Positions 10,002 through 18,412 of a stretch of 57,678 nt of DNA are shown here, piece by piece. Under the pieces are notes generated by a model. That model saw only the letters and a list, made by a program, of their open reading frames with translations. It was not told the origin of the DNA and searched no databases. Location of the stretch: the NCBI GenBank assembly GCA_016713535.1, contig JADJOY010000011.1, positions 1 to 57,678 on the forward strand, written 5' to 3'. Each line of letters starts with the position of its first letter. Position 1 is the first letter of the stretch. The translations under genes were made by a program, and so were the position numbers. The stretch is from JADJOY01 sp016713535 [NCBI: Deltaproteobacteria bacterium] (GTDB taxonomy: Bacteria > JADJOY01).

Positions 10002-11594
10002 ATGTCGGTCGACAGCGGTCATCGCGTCCGTGCCGTGCTCGTGCTCGTCGTCGCGCTCACCGGATTCACGGTGCCGCGGGCGCGGGCGTCTCTCCTCTTC
10101 GATCGGCTGTCGCCGACGAACGGGACCAACACGGTGTCGGTGACCGTGACGCTGCAGGGGCAGCCCAACAGTCAGACCTCGCAGATCCTGGGCGCGAGCA
10201 CCATCGACGTCGACTACGACACCAGCAGCCACGAGCTACGGGTCGTCGACGCCGAGCTGCTCGGCTCGAACGTCACGTTCCAGCTCCCCAACGTCGAGCT
10301 CCAGGCCACGAACCTCCGCGTCAGCTTCGCGCCGGACATCGCTGTGGCGCCGAACCCGGTCGCGACCGTGAACGCCGGTAACGGCACGTTCACTGACCTC
10401 CAGGTGCCGGTGCGGTTCACCGGCACCGTGTCCGTGAACGGTGGCGCCTCGAGCGGCGCGGTCGGCGAGACCATCATCATCCTCGCCGGCACCTTCCACC
10501 TCGACCCCACGGACGGCTCGTTCGCGCTCACGAGCGTGTCGGGAGCCTACGGTCCGCTCACCCTCCAGCTCACCCAGAACGCGTCGGTGCAGATCAGCGG
10601 CACCACCGCGGTGAACTTCGCCGCGGACGCCCCGCTCGACGAGATTCCGGGTGCCGCGCGCGTCGGCGCCGACGTCATCCTGACCGGGCGCGGGCTCACC
10701 GCCGGCAGCTTGCTCAAGCTCTTCGTCGCGACCTCGAGCGGCACCGTCGACGTGCTGCCCAACGGGCTGGCGCCCAAGTCGGTGGCCGCGGACGGAACGT
10801 CGGGCACCTGGACGCTGCCCTGGCACTGGCCGGTGAACCCGCCCGACGACGTGCTGCTCGGGGCCGGCTTCGCGGCGGCGTCGGTGGTGCGCTCCGACCT
10901 CGGCTTCAGCGTCTCGAACTCGCAGGGAGTGGTGCTGCTCGGCAATCCGACCTTGAGCCCGCCGGTGCCGAGCATCACGGGGATCGGCGGTGTGCTCCTC
11001 AGCCCGACGAGCTCCGAGGAGAGCATCGCGACGGCCAACGTCGAGGGGCTGATCCAGCCGGGATCGGCGGCCACGATCCAGGGCGACGGGTTCGTGAACC
11101 CGGTCGTGAACATCTTCTCGGCGTCGGGGAACTGCGCGCCGCAAGGCGGGATCGTCCCGTCGAGCTCGTCGTCCACCAACCTCACCATCACGGTCCCCGC
11201 CGGGTGTCCGGTGGGGCCGGGGTCGCTGCAGGTCATCAACGCGAGCGGCGCCTTCCTGGGCTCGAACGCGGTGTCGATCCCGATCGGTGAGCAGATCACC
11301 GTGACGGGGGTGTCGGTGAACGGCTCGACCGTCACCGTGGACGGCTCCGGCTTCAACACGCTCACGGTCATCAACCTGTTCGCGTCGAGTGGCGGTCAGC
11401 TCGTCAACGCGGGCGGGCTCGACGGCGATGGCTCGCCCAAGATCCCGCTCACGATCGTCAGCTCGCAGCAGTTCACGTTCACCCGCCCGGGTGGGCTCTC
11501 CGCGGGAATGGCCTACGTCCAGGCCATCAACCCGCCCTTCATCCCCTTCACGAACTCGGGCTCGAGCCCGGCGGGAAGCTTCACCCTGCCGTGA
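10002..11594 (+). CDS. Exported TIG/IPT-like repeat protein
   Basis: Secreted protein of 530 residues. The ATG at 10002 is chosen because GGAGG lies 5 bases upstream and a signal peptide follows (VLVLVVALTGFTVPRARA). The first 200 residues are a beta-rich domain (LLFDRLSPTNGTNTVSV onward). After that come three TIG-like Ig modules: GAARVGADVILTGRGLTAGS, IQPGSAATIQGDGFVNP and VSVNGSTVTVDGSGFNTL. The last about 170 residues, ending AYVQAINPPFIPF, are clearly homologous to the end of the NHL protein at 24775, so they form a shared surface module. It lies 32 bases upstream of the paralogous barrel lipoprotein and is probably co-transcribed. Function unknown; adhesion or carbohydrate binding is conceivable. 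Confidence 0.78.
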   Translation: MSVDSGHRVRAVLVLVVALTGFTVPRARASLLFDRLSPTNGTNTVSVTVTLQGQPNSQTSQILGASTIDVDYDTSSHELRVVDAELLGSNVTFQLPNVELQATNLRVSFAPDIAVAPNPVATVNAGNGTFTDLQVPVRFTGTVSVNGGASSGAVGETIIILAGTFHLDPTDGSFALTSVSGAYGPLTLQLTQNASVQISGTTAVNFAADAPLDEIPGAARVGADVILTGRGLTAGSLLKLFVATSSGTVDVLPNGLAPKSVAADGTSGTWTLPWHWPVNPPDDVLLGAGFAAASVVRSDLGFSVSNSQGVVLLGNPTLSPPVPSITGIGGVLLSPTSSEESIATANVEGLIQPGSAATIQGDGFVNPVVNIFSASGNCAPQGGIVPSSSSSTNLTITVPAGCPVGPGSLQVINASGAFLGSNAVSIPIGEQITVTGVSVNGSTVTVDGSGFNTLTVINLFASSGGQLVNAGGLDGDGSPKIPLTIVSSQQFTFTRPGGLSAGMAYVQAINPPFIPFTNSGSSPAGSFTLP

Positions 11595-11626
11595 CGCTGC
11601 ACGCGCCACGAACCAGGAGGTCCTCG

Positions 11627-12892
11627 ATGGCCTCGTTCACCGGTCGCACGGTCCAGCGCTCGCGTGCGCCGCTACGCGGGCTTCTCTCGAGCTTCTTCGC
11701 GGTCGTGGTGTGCGGGTGCACCGTGCCGACGAGCGGTGACGTCGTCTACATCGACCCGCACGACCCCCTCGGCAGCTTCCGCACCGCGTTCAAGGGGACG
11801 ATCAACGACATGGCGGACGAAGCGCACTTCGTTGCGAGCTTCGACCTGCCGGTGGTGGTGAATCACGACCGCGTCGGGTTGGCGGAGATCCACGACATCA
11901 ACCCGTACGCCGTCGTGTACACGTACCACAAGATCGCGGGCCTCCATTTCCCCGACGCGGTGGCTCCCGCGGGCGATCCTGGCTGGACCGACGTCGACCG
12001 CGAGGGGCTGCTCTGGTACGGGCCGAGCGGCCAGCCGGCGACCAACACCCAGTTCGGCTGGGTCCACGTCGACATCCTCGACCCGGTGAAGCGCGCGGCG
12101 TGGGTGAGGATCCTCCTCGCCAACATCCAGGCGGACCTCGACGCCGGCTACGACGCCATCTTCCTCGACAACGCCGGGATCATCCACTCGGACCTCATCA
12201 CCGAGCTGCCCGCGGCCTACACGCCCGACGGCTACTACCGAGCCGCCGGCGAGGTCCTCGCGGCGGTGCGCGCCGCGCTGCCAGGCACGCCCATCGTCAT
12301 CAACTCGTACACGGGCGTCGCCGAGCCCGGGAACCGCGGGCTCGAGCTCCTCGACTACGCCGACGGCCTCTACTTCGAGGGCTTCAGCATGAAGGTGTCG
12401 GGGCTGCCGGCCACCGACGACGATCGCTACCAGCAGCAGCTCGACGACTTCAAGGCGGTGCTGGACATGGGTAAGGCGGCGATCGGCCTCGACTACGGCT
12501 CGCAGCACGACGTCGACCGGCGGCTCTTCTCGGTGGCGAGCCTGCTGATGGTCGTCGACACCCACGCCTACCATCAGTACGCCGCGACGGATGCCGGCTC
12601 CGACGTCCAGCAGTTCCCGGAGGACGTGCTCGACGTGGGCACGCCGGTCGGCAAGCGCCAGCACGTCGGCGTCGGGCTCTATCTGCGTGAGTTCACCGCC
12701 GGGACCGTCCTCACCAACCGATGGCCGACGCCTCCGCTTACGAGCTCGGAGCGGGACCGTGGAGCGCGTCGAGCTCTCCGGGCGGCGGCGGCGTATCCGA
12801 ACCCGGGCTCGCTGAGCTGGGTGCCGCTCGCCGGGACGTCGGTGCGCCTGAAGCCGGCGACGGCGGCGGTCGTCCGCCATCCGAGCGGCTGA
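11627..12892 (+). CDS. Lipoprotein paralogue of the TIM-barrel putative glycoside hydrolase, 3' end frameshifted
   Basis: Start fixed by AGGAGG six bases before the ATG. A lipoprotein-like signal (LSSFFAVVVCGC) leads into one copy of the barrel found twice in the 1391-4314 gene: FRTAFKGTINDMADEAHFV, GYDAIFLDNAGII, INSYTGVAEPG, YADGLYFEGFSMK and VQQFPEDVLDVGTP align block by block. The C-terminal beta domain (ELSGGG, then YPNPGSLSW) needs several one-base shifts between about 12718 and 12782; the expected residues are present in the three frames. It follows the TIG protein closely and precedes a GH5 lipoprotein, suggesting a joint role in attacking an external glycan. Enzymatic activity is inferred from the fold only. 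Confidence 0.75.
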   Translation: MASFTGRTVQRSRAPLRGLLSSFFAVVVCGCTVPTSGDVVYIDPHDPLGSFRTAFKGTINDMADEAHFVASFDLPVVVNHDRVGLAEIHDINPYAVVYTYHKIAGLHFPDAVAPAGDPGWTDVDREGLLWYGPSGQPATNTQFGWVHVDILDPVKRAAWVRILLANIQADLDAGYDAIFLDNAGIIHSDLITELPAAYTPDGYYRAAGEVLAAVRAALPGTPIVINSYTGVAEPGNRGLELLDYADGLYFEGFSMKVSGLPATDDDRYQQQLDDFKAVLDMGKAAIGLDYGSQHDVDRRLFSVASLLMVVDTHAYHQYAATDAGSDVQQFPEDVLDVGTPVGKRQHVGVGLYLREFTAGTVLTNRWPTPPLTSSERDRGARRALRAAAAYPNPGSLSWVPLAGTSVRLKPATAAVVRHPSG

Positions 12893-13063
12893 GCGCCGTC
12901 TGGGGCGCAGCCTGGCCGCTCCCCTGAGGACCGATCGCTCGCTGGGTCGGCGACGGAGCGCCGACGCTCGAGCCGAGGGAGCACGCCCGCTCGTCGGCCG
13001 CCAGGGTCGCGCGCACCGGGCTCGCGTTGCACCGCAGGAGGGCGAGCGCTATGCCGGCGCGGG

Positions 13064-14476
13064 ATGAGTCGCGTCGGTCCTCTCTGCCTGGCGCTCGCGT
13101 TGCTGGTGCTCGCGGCGTCGTGCGCCGGTGACGGCAGCGAGGCCTCGCCAGCACGGCCAGTCGGCTACCACCTGCGCGACGGCCTCCTCCGCGATCCCGC
13201 GGGCCGGGCACTGATCCTGCGCGGCATCAACATCCCCAACGACTACGACCAGCGCGGCGCGGAGAAAGAGATCCGTCCGCCGGCCGAGGTGTTCCGCCAC
13301 ATCGCCGACTCGGGCTTCGACGCCGTGCGGCTGGTGATCGAGTGGTACCAGGTCGAGGCCGAGCGCGGGGTCTACGACGAGGACTACCTCGAGCTCGTCC
13401 GCCAGCACGTCCAGTGGGCCGACGAGGCGGGACTCTACGTGTTCGTGGACATGCACCAGGACATGTTCGGGCGTGGGTTCGGCGGCGACGGCGCGCCGCT
13501 CTGGGCCTGCGACGCGTCCTTCTACGAGAGCTACGACCCGCTCCCCAGCTTCTTCTTCAACTACTTCTCGCCCCAGGTGCGCGCGTGCTTCCAGTCGTTC
13601 TGGACGACGCCCGAGCTGCGCCGCGCCCAAGAGGACGTGGCGCGGGCGGTGGCCGACCGCATCGAGGCCTACGAGCACGTCCTCGGCTTCGACCCGGTCA
13701 ACGAGCCGTCCTTCGGGACCGGCGCGATCTCGACCTTCGAGCGCGAGCTGCTGATGCCGTTCCACGCCGAGTTCGCGAGTCGCGTCGGCGAGGTGCTACC
13801 TGGGCGTGCCTTCTTCTTCGAGCCGACGCCGATGTTCTCGTTCGTCGGGGCCACGTCCTTCGCCGAGCCGGTGACCGGCTTCGTGGGCGTCTTCGCGCCG
13901 CACTACTACAACGTGAGCGTCGAGCTCGCGAAGCGCTGGGACGGCAACACGCGCCAGGTGAGGAACGTGGTCGGCGCGGCCGCCGACACCGCCGCGCGCC
14001 TCGGCGTGCCGTGGGTGTACGGCGAGATGGGCGGCGACAAGTCGACGCCCAACCTGGGCGACTACCTGCTGGCGCTCTACGGGGAGCTCGACGCGCGCAT
14101 GGCCGGCTCGTTCCTGTGGCTCTACGAGAAGGGCGAGAGCGGCTTCGGCCTGATCGACACCGCCACCAACGACTGGACGCCACACGCCCGCGCGTTCCTG
14201 CGGCCGGCTCCCGCCGCGGTGGCGGGCACGCCGCTCTCGTTCGAGTGGACGCCGTCGGCGCGGCGCTTCGTGATGACGTGGGAGGCCGACCCGGGAGCGG
14301 GCGAGACCGAGGTCATCCTGCCCGCGTGGGTGGCCGCCGCAGGCTTCGACGCGAGCCTCGACGGCCTGCCGATCACGCCCGCGCGCAACGCCGCGGGCAA
14401 CCGCCTGGTGCTCCGCGGACAGGCGCGCGGCCAGCACGTCTTCGAGCTGGTCACGCGCGGCGATTATCCGGGATAG
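13064..14476 (+). CDS. GH5 glycoside hydrolase, endoglycoceramidase-like lipoprotein
   Basis: A 470-residue lipoprotein (ALALLVLAASC lipobox) with a complete GH5 barrel. Early strands read LILRGINIPNDYDQ and FDAVRLVIEWYQVE. The stretch VDMHQDMFGRGFGGDGAPLW is characteristic of the endoglycoceramidase-type subfamily. The acid/base Glu is in FDPVNEP (about residue 214) and the nucleophile Glu in VYGEMGG (about residue 321). A C-terminal beta domain begins near PLSFEWTPSARRFVMTW. Such enzymes release the glycan from glycosphingolipids or related beta-glycosides; the true substrate here is unknown. The start at 13064 gives the lipoprotein signal directly. The frame is intact, unlike that of its neighbour. 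Confidence 0.88.
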   Translation: MSRVGPLCLALALLVLAASCAGDGSEASPARPVGYHLRDGLLRDPAGRALILRGINIPNDYDQRGAEKEIRPPAEVFRHIADSGFDAVRLVIEWYQVEAERGVYDEDYLELVRQHVQWADEAGLYVFVDMHQDMFGRGFGGDGAPLWACDASFYESYDPLPSFFFNYFSPQVRACFQSFWTTPELRRAQEDVARAVADRIEAYEHVLGFDPVNEPSFGTGAISTFERELLMPFHAEFASRVGEVLPGRAFFFEPTPMFSFVGATSFAEPVTGFVGVFAPHYYNVSVELAKRWDGNTRQVRNVVGAAADTAARLGVPWVYGEMGGDKSTPNLGDYLLALYGELDARMAGSFLWLYEKGESGFGLIDTATNDWTPHARAFLRPAPAAVAGTPLSFEWTPSARRFVMTWEADPGAGETEVILPAWVAAAGFDASLDGLPITPARNAAGNRLVLRGQARGQHVFELVTRGDYPG

Positions 14477-14877
14477 GCCGTCGGGTGGGAGGCGGCGGAA
14501 GCCGGGCCGGCGACGGGGTGGAACCCCCGACCCGGCCGTCGGGCGGGTCGGTGACCAACGCTGCCCCCTGGGATTCATTCGGCGACCGGGATGGTCCCTC
14601 GGGAGCGCCTCGAACGGGCCCGATCCCTTCACCGCCTCCCTGTCGCACGCTGACGCGGGGGCGGCGGCGGAGCCACGCGGCGGTCCGTCTGTAAAGCACT
14701 TGCTCTACAAAATCGTAAAGCACATGCTTTACAGATTTTGTAAAGCTAAAGCTCCACAGAGCGATTTCCGCAGATTTCCGGCGAAAAAGCGCCACCAGGG
14801 GCCCATTTCAGGGCCCGTGGGGGCAGGTTTCCGGGGTCTGTGAGGGACAGAATCGGCGCGCGAAGCGGGGAGAAAAT
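14477..14877. other. Intergenic region between convergent genes
   Basis: About 400 bases with no convincing gene. The first half has G/C-rich inverted repeats (for example GACCCG ... CGGGTC near 14529-14549) that could serve as terminators. The second half holds an AT-rich GTAAAGC repeat array listed separately. Confidence 0.5.
14691..14746. repeat. Iteron-like GTAAAGC repeats with nested palindromes
   Basis: GTAAAGC begins at 14691, 14715 and 14740, a spacing of 24 and 25 bases. The first two units are 18-bp palindromes (GTAAAGCA-CT-TGCTCTAC with one mismatch; GTAAAGCA-CA-TGCTTTAC perfect). The second sits in a larger palindrome from 14707 to 14741 with ACAAAATC / GATTTTGT outer arms. It is an AT-rich island in very GC-rich DNA and looks like a dimeric-repressor operator array or iterons, but no candidate binding protein is encoded beside it. 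Confidence 0.75.
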
Positions 14878-16617
14878 TCAGCGCCAATGGTCGACGAACA
14901 TCGGGCCGTGACCCTCGGGGCCACCGATCCTCCACGCGAGAACGGCGCGGTCGCGGGCGTCGAAGCCGAGGGCACAGACGCCGGGCGCGGCCGACTGCGG
15001 CGAGAGCTCCTCCTCCGGGCCCCACGCGGCGCCGGGTTCGCGGCGGAGCCAGGTCAAGCGGCCGAACCGGTGGGTGTCGCAGGCGATGGCGGCCGCTCGC
15101 CCGCCGCTGTCCACCGCGACCAGATCCGTCGGCATCGTGGTCGACAGCTCGGTGCGGGTGGGTCCGCTCGCCTGCCAGCTCGCGGCGCGCGAGTCGTACA
15201 CGTCGGAGTCGAAGTAGAAGCCGCCGTCGTTCCACAGCGCGAGGGCGTCGCCGTGCGAGTCCATCGCCACGCCGAAGTGGCCGTCGCGGCCGTGGAAGAA
15301 GGGCGCGCTCCAGGTGCGGGCGGCGGAGTCGTAGCGCGCGGTCCAGAGCCCCGAGTAGTCCTCGCCGTCCAGCTCGGACCACGCGACGATCGCGTTGCCG
15401 GCGCGGTCGATGGCGAGGTGCGGCTCGGCGGGCGACGCCGAGCCGCCGGTGGGGAGCAGATCCGTGAGGCCCGAGACGCGAACCGGGGCACCCCACGAGC
15501 CGGTGGCCGGGTCGTAGCGCAGCGCCTCGGCGATGAGCGCGAGCCCCGCGGACGCATCTTCCGGGTCCACGGGGACGCCGCGCCGCCACGACGCGATCGC
15601 GTGACCGCTGGCGTTCGCCGCGAGGCGGACCTCCGAATTGCCGGGGACGCGAAGCGTCGGCGCCCACACGCCGAGAGCCGCGTCGAAGCGTGCGATCGCC
15701 ACGCCCTGATCCGTCCACGCCGCGAGGACGTCGCCGAGGCCGTCCATCGCGAGCACCGCGTTCGACGCGTGAGGAGCCGACGACTCGACCAGCGTCGTCG
15801 CGCGCTCCCACTCACCGCCGCGTCGCGCCGCGAGGACGAAGAGAGCGCCCTGCCGGTCCTGGCTCGGTCCCACGAGCACGTAGCCCGTGCCGTCGCCGCC
15901 GAGGGCGGCACCGGCCGGGATCGAGCCGGACCGGGCCGCTGGATCGATCACCGGCGCCTGCGCCGACCAGGTCTCCGTCGCGGCGTCGTAGCGGCTGAAC
16001 CACGCCGCGGCGGCCGGTACTGCGGCCGAGAGCACGTCGCTCCACACCAGCAACGCATCGCCGTGGGAGGTGACGGAGAGAAAAGGCCCTGCGGACCTCG
16101 TGGCGTCGAGCACGACGGGATCGGCGCCCACCTTCGCCGCGCCGGCGAGGCGCCCATCGCGGGTCTCGAGCTCGATCGGGTCGACGGGCTCGAGCGGGTT
16201 GCCGGCTCGATCGCGAACCGCGCTCGTCACGTCCACCCGATAGCGGGCGCGGAGTGCCAGCCCCGGATCGGCGGCGAACGTCACGGTGTAGGTAGCTGCG
16301 TCGTAGGTGAGGGCGCCGGCGACCGGCTCGAGGAGGACGTCGTCCCACCCGCGAGCCAACGACGGCACCCGCCGACGGACCGTGATCGTGTCCGGCGTGA
16401 CGGATTCGCGCGCGAGAGCCTCGCTGAACCTCAGGACGAGGTGCGCCTCGACGTCGACCTCCGTCGCCCCGGGCGCAGGCGTCGCCGCGACGAGCGACGG
16501 CGGCACGAGATCGGCCGCGCCGCCGCCACCACAGGCGAGCGGCGCGAGCGCGAGCACCGAGGCCACGGCGAGGGCGTGGCGACTCGACGCGCGACAGGCC
16601 TCACGGATTGGATTCAT
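14878..16617 (-). CDS. Lipoprotein with SbsA-like Ig domain and beta-propeller repeats
   Basis: A 579-residue lipoprotein (ASVLALAPLAC lipobox, then GGGGAADL). Residues about 35-140 form a Big_5/SbsA Ig-like domain (SLVAATPAPGATEVDVEAHL, then VLRFSEAL and ARYRVDVTSAVRDRAGN). The rest is a repetitive beta-propeller with blades such as GDALLVWSDV, GDVLAAWTDQ, HAIASWRRG, NAIVAWSEL and RAVLAWRIGG. Function unknown; probably a cell-surface or binding protein. The chosen ATG at 16617 gives the lipoprotein signal; the frame stays open further upstream into the tRNA gene. The start lies only 20 bases from the 3' end of tRNA-Leu on the same strand, so it may be transcribed through the tRNA. Confidence 0.78.
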   Translation of the reverse strand: MNPIREACRASSRHALAVASVLALAPLACGGGGAADLVPPSLVAATPAPGATEVDVEAHLVLRFSEALARESVTPDTITVRRRVPSLARGWDDVLLEPVAGALTYDAATYTVTFAADPGLALRARYRVDVTSAVRDRAGNPLEPVDPIELETRDGRLAGAAKVGADPVVLDATRSAGPFLSVTSHGDALLVWSDVLSAAVPAAAAWFSRYDAATETWSAQAPVIDPAARSGSIPAGAALGGDGTGYVLVGPSQDRQGALFVLAARRGGEWERATTLVESSAPHASNAVLAMDGLGDVLAAWTDQGVAIARFDAALGVWAPTLRVPGNSEVRLAANASGHAIASWRRGVPVDPEDASAGLALIAEALRYDPATGSWGAPVRVSGLTDLLPTGGSASPAEPHLAIDRAGNAIVAWSELDGEDYSGLWTARYDSAARTWSAPFFHGRDGHFGVAMDSHGDALALWNDGGFYFDSDVYDSRAASWQASGPTRTELSTTMPTDLVAVDSGGRAAAIACDTHRFGRLTWLRREPGAAWGPEEELSPQSAAPGVCALGFDARDRAVLAWRIGGPEGHGPMFVDHWR

Positions 16618-16637
16618 GGCCGACCCTGCGCCGAGGG

Positions 16638-16720
16638 TGCCCGGGGTGGGACTCGAACCCACACGGAGATTGCTCCCGGGGATTTTAAGTCCCCTGCGTC
16701 TGCCATTCCGCCACCCGGGC
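16638..16720 (-). tRNA. tRNA-Leu (UAA)
   Basis: Cloverleaf of 83 bases on the minus strand. Acceptor arms GCCCGGG / CCCGGGC with discriminator A, D stem GCG / CGC, anticodon stem GGGGA / TCCCC around CTTAAAA (anticodon UAA), a long variable arm of the class II type, and T stem GTGGG / CCCAC around TTCGAGT. CCA is not encoded. Confidence 0.96.
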
Positions 16721-17185
16721 CGAGTTGGACTCTACCGCGCGAAGCGATCGGAATCAGAGGGTGTGTCGGCACGAATCGGCCTCTGTCTCGAGGTGTCCGA
16801 AACCGGCAATCAGGGCGACTGTCATAAAACTGTGATGCTTCGCGGCTTCCTCTCGGCCTCACGACCCACCCGGGGAGGGCCTCCACGCCGACGCGACGGG
16901 GGCGCATGCGATCGAGTCCAGGGTGTGGCCCGCTACGCTGCGGGTGGCACGCACGTTCGTCTCATGTATGAGCGAAGTCCGCCCGTGCCTCGGCGAGGAC
17001 GCGGTGAGCGCGCGGGTAACGCCTGACGAACTCGTCTCGCGAGAAGCCGCAGCCGTTGAGCGCGTTCGGTTTGGTTGAATACCAAAATAGGGTGGAATCC
17101 GAAAAGCCTGCGCTGTGGCGGCTTCCACCGCCCGATGGGCGCGCCGGGTTCCATCTTTCGATCCGCTCCTCACGTTCGTCTATCT
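16721..17185. other. Intergenic region of lower GC, no convincing gene
   Basis: Lies between the 5' side of tRNA-Leu and the AbiEi-like gene. Composition is more AT-rich than the surroundings (for example around 16823 and 17083-17095), suggesting acquired DNA or promoters. A minus-strand frame at 16962-17255 has a protein-like stretch (CGFSRDEFVRRYPRAH) but no recognisable family, so it is not called. Confidence 0.4.
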
Positions 17186-17213
17186 CTTGACCATGAGAAT
17201 TGTCATGGTCAAG
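17186..17213 (+). promoter_or_regulatory. Palindromic operator overlapping a -35-like element upstream of the AbiEi-like gene
   Basis: CTTGACCATGA and TCATGGTCAAG are perfect 11-bp inverted arms around GAATTG. TTGACC inside the left arm would be a -35 element, with a weak -10 (AAGATA) at 17211-17216. The gene start lies 8 bases after the palindrome, a layout expected for autorepression by the first gene product. Confidence 0.65.
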
Positions 17214-17221
17214 ATAGATGG

Positions 17222-18412
17222 GTGAATGCCACCGAAGAAGCAACAGAAGAAGCAACAGAAGCCGGCGCGGACCACCTCTTCGCGACGGTCGAGGCCCTGC
17301 TCACGAGGCTCGGCCTCCGCGTAGGCAGGGCGACCGACGCGACCCGGTCGAGAAGCAGTCGCGACCTGGACCTCCTGGGCCACCTCGACGATGGGCGCTC
17401 GTTCGTCGTCGTGGTCAAACGGCTGGGCACCGTGCGCCATGAGGATCTCGTCGGTCGGCTGGCCGTTGCGCTCCTGCAAGCGCGCGAGCACTCCGGGGTG
17501 ACCGGCGCGATTCCCTTGGTTCTGGTCGCGCTCCCTCAGCTGACATCGTCCGCCGTGAGCTCGGCGACCGCCTTCATGAACCGCCATGCGCCCGAAGTGC
17601 AGTGGGGGCTCGTGTCGTTCGAGCACGGTGCCTACATCCATGCACCCCGCCTCGGTGTCGAGTATTCGGACTACCAGCGCGCGCGGCGTCACCGCGGTAC
17701 GCCGGGACCCCGAGCGGGGCAACGGCTCTTCACCGACCTCAATTGCTGGATGCTCAAGGTGCTGCTGCTCCGCGATGTGGAGCCCAACTGGTGGGCCGGT
17801 CCGGCCGCGTCCGTGTCGTCGATTCCTGCGCTTGCGCAGGCCGCGAACGTGTCGATGCCGCACGCCTATCGCTTCGCCCAGACCTTTCAGCGGGCTGATT
17901 TTCTCCGCGTCACGCCCGACGGACTGACCGTCGTCAGGCGCGAGCCGTTGCTGCGCGCGTGGATGGAGCATCACCGGCTGCAACCACGCACCGTGATGAG
18001 CGCGCGATGGACCTTCGGGCGGCCAGCCTCTCTGAGCGATGCGTTCCCGGTTGCGAATGCGGGGGAAGGGCTGCTTCCGCCGCGCATCGCGGTCGCGGGT
18101 TTCGAGGCGTGTCGCGCTCACGGAGTCCTGCACACGACCGTGCCCGGACTCGAAGTGCACGTGGAAGCGTCGTCGGCCAAGGCGACCTTCGGCCGTGATC
18201 TCGAGCCGTGTGCCACCCGCGATGCGGACGTCACCCTGATCGTGTCGAGGCAGGTGCAGTCGGTGTTTCGCGGCGCCGTCGTGCGCAACGACGTGCGCTA
18301 CGTCGACATCCTGCAGGCGGCGTTGGACGTATCCGTGCATCCGGCCCGCGGTGCCGAACAGGCCGAATACGTCCTGGGAGACGTGCTGGGGTGGTTCGGC
18401 CGTGACGGGTGA
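17222..18412 (+). CDS. AbiEi-like antitoxin/transcriptional regulator
   Basis: A 396-residue protein. Residues about 175-250 look like a winged helix (LNCWMLKVLLLRD, PALAQAANVSMPHAYRFAQ, ADFLRVTPDGL). The C-terminal half ends RYVDILQAALDVSVHPARG..EQAEYVLGDV, a signature I associate with AbiEi-family antitoxins of type IV toxin-antitoxin systems. The N-terminal part (DLDLLGHLDDG then FVVVVKRLG) resembles a restriction-endonuclease core whose acidic residue before the lysine is lost; this is a suggestion only. GTG at 17222 is chosen because it is the first in-frame start after the promoter-like palindrome. Its end overlaps the next gene by 11 bases. It probably represses its own operon and balances the nucleotidyltransferase. 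Confidence 0.7.
   Translation: MNATEEATEEATEAGADHLFATVEALLTRLGLRVGRATDATRSRSSRDLDLLGHLDDGRSFVVVVKRLGTVRHEDLVGRLAVALLQAREHSGVTGAIPLVLVALPQLTSSAVSSATAFMNRHAPEVQWGLVSFEHGAYIHAPRLGVEYSDYQRARRHRGTPGPRAGQRLFTDLNCWMLKVLLLRDVEPNWWAGPAASVSSIPALAQAANVSMPHAYRFAQTFQRADFLRVTPDGLTVVRREPLLRAWMEHHRLQPRTVMSARWTFGRPASLSDAFPVANAGEGLLPPRIAVAGFEACRAHGVLHTTVPGLEVHVEASSAKATFGRDLEPCATRDADVTLIVSRQVQSVFRGAVVRNDVRYVDILQAALDVSVHPARGAEQAEYVLGDVLGWFGRDG

Noticed and set aside
14451-14795. 114-residue minus-strand frame over the GTAAAGC array
   Set aside because: Its repeated SVKHVL/EQVLYR pattern comes from translating the DNA repeats; no other protein features.
16962-17255. 97-residue minus-strand frame beside tRNA-Leu
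   Set aside because: Contains one protein-like stretch but starts with a Leu run made from antisense of the GAAGAAGCAACA repeat, and overlaps the operator and start of the AbiEi-like gene.
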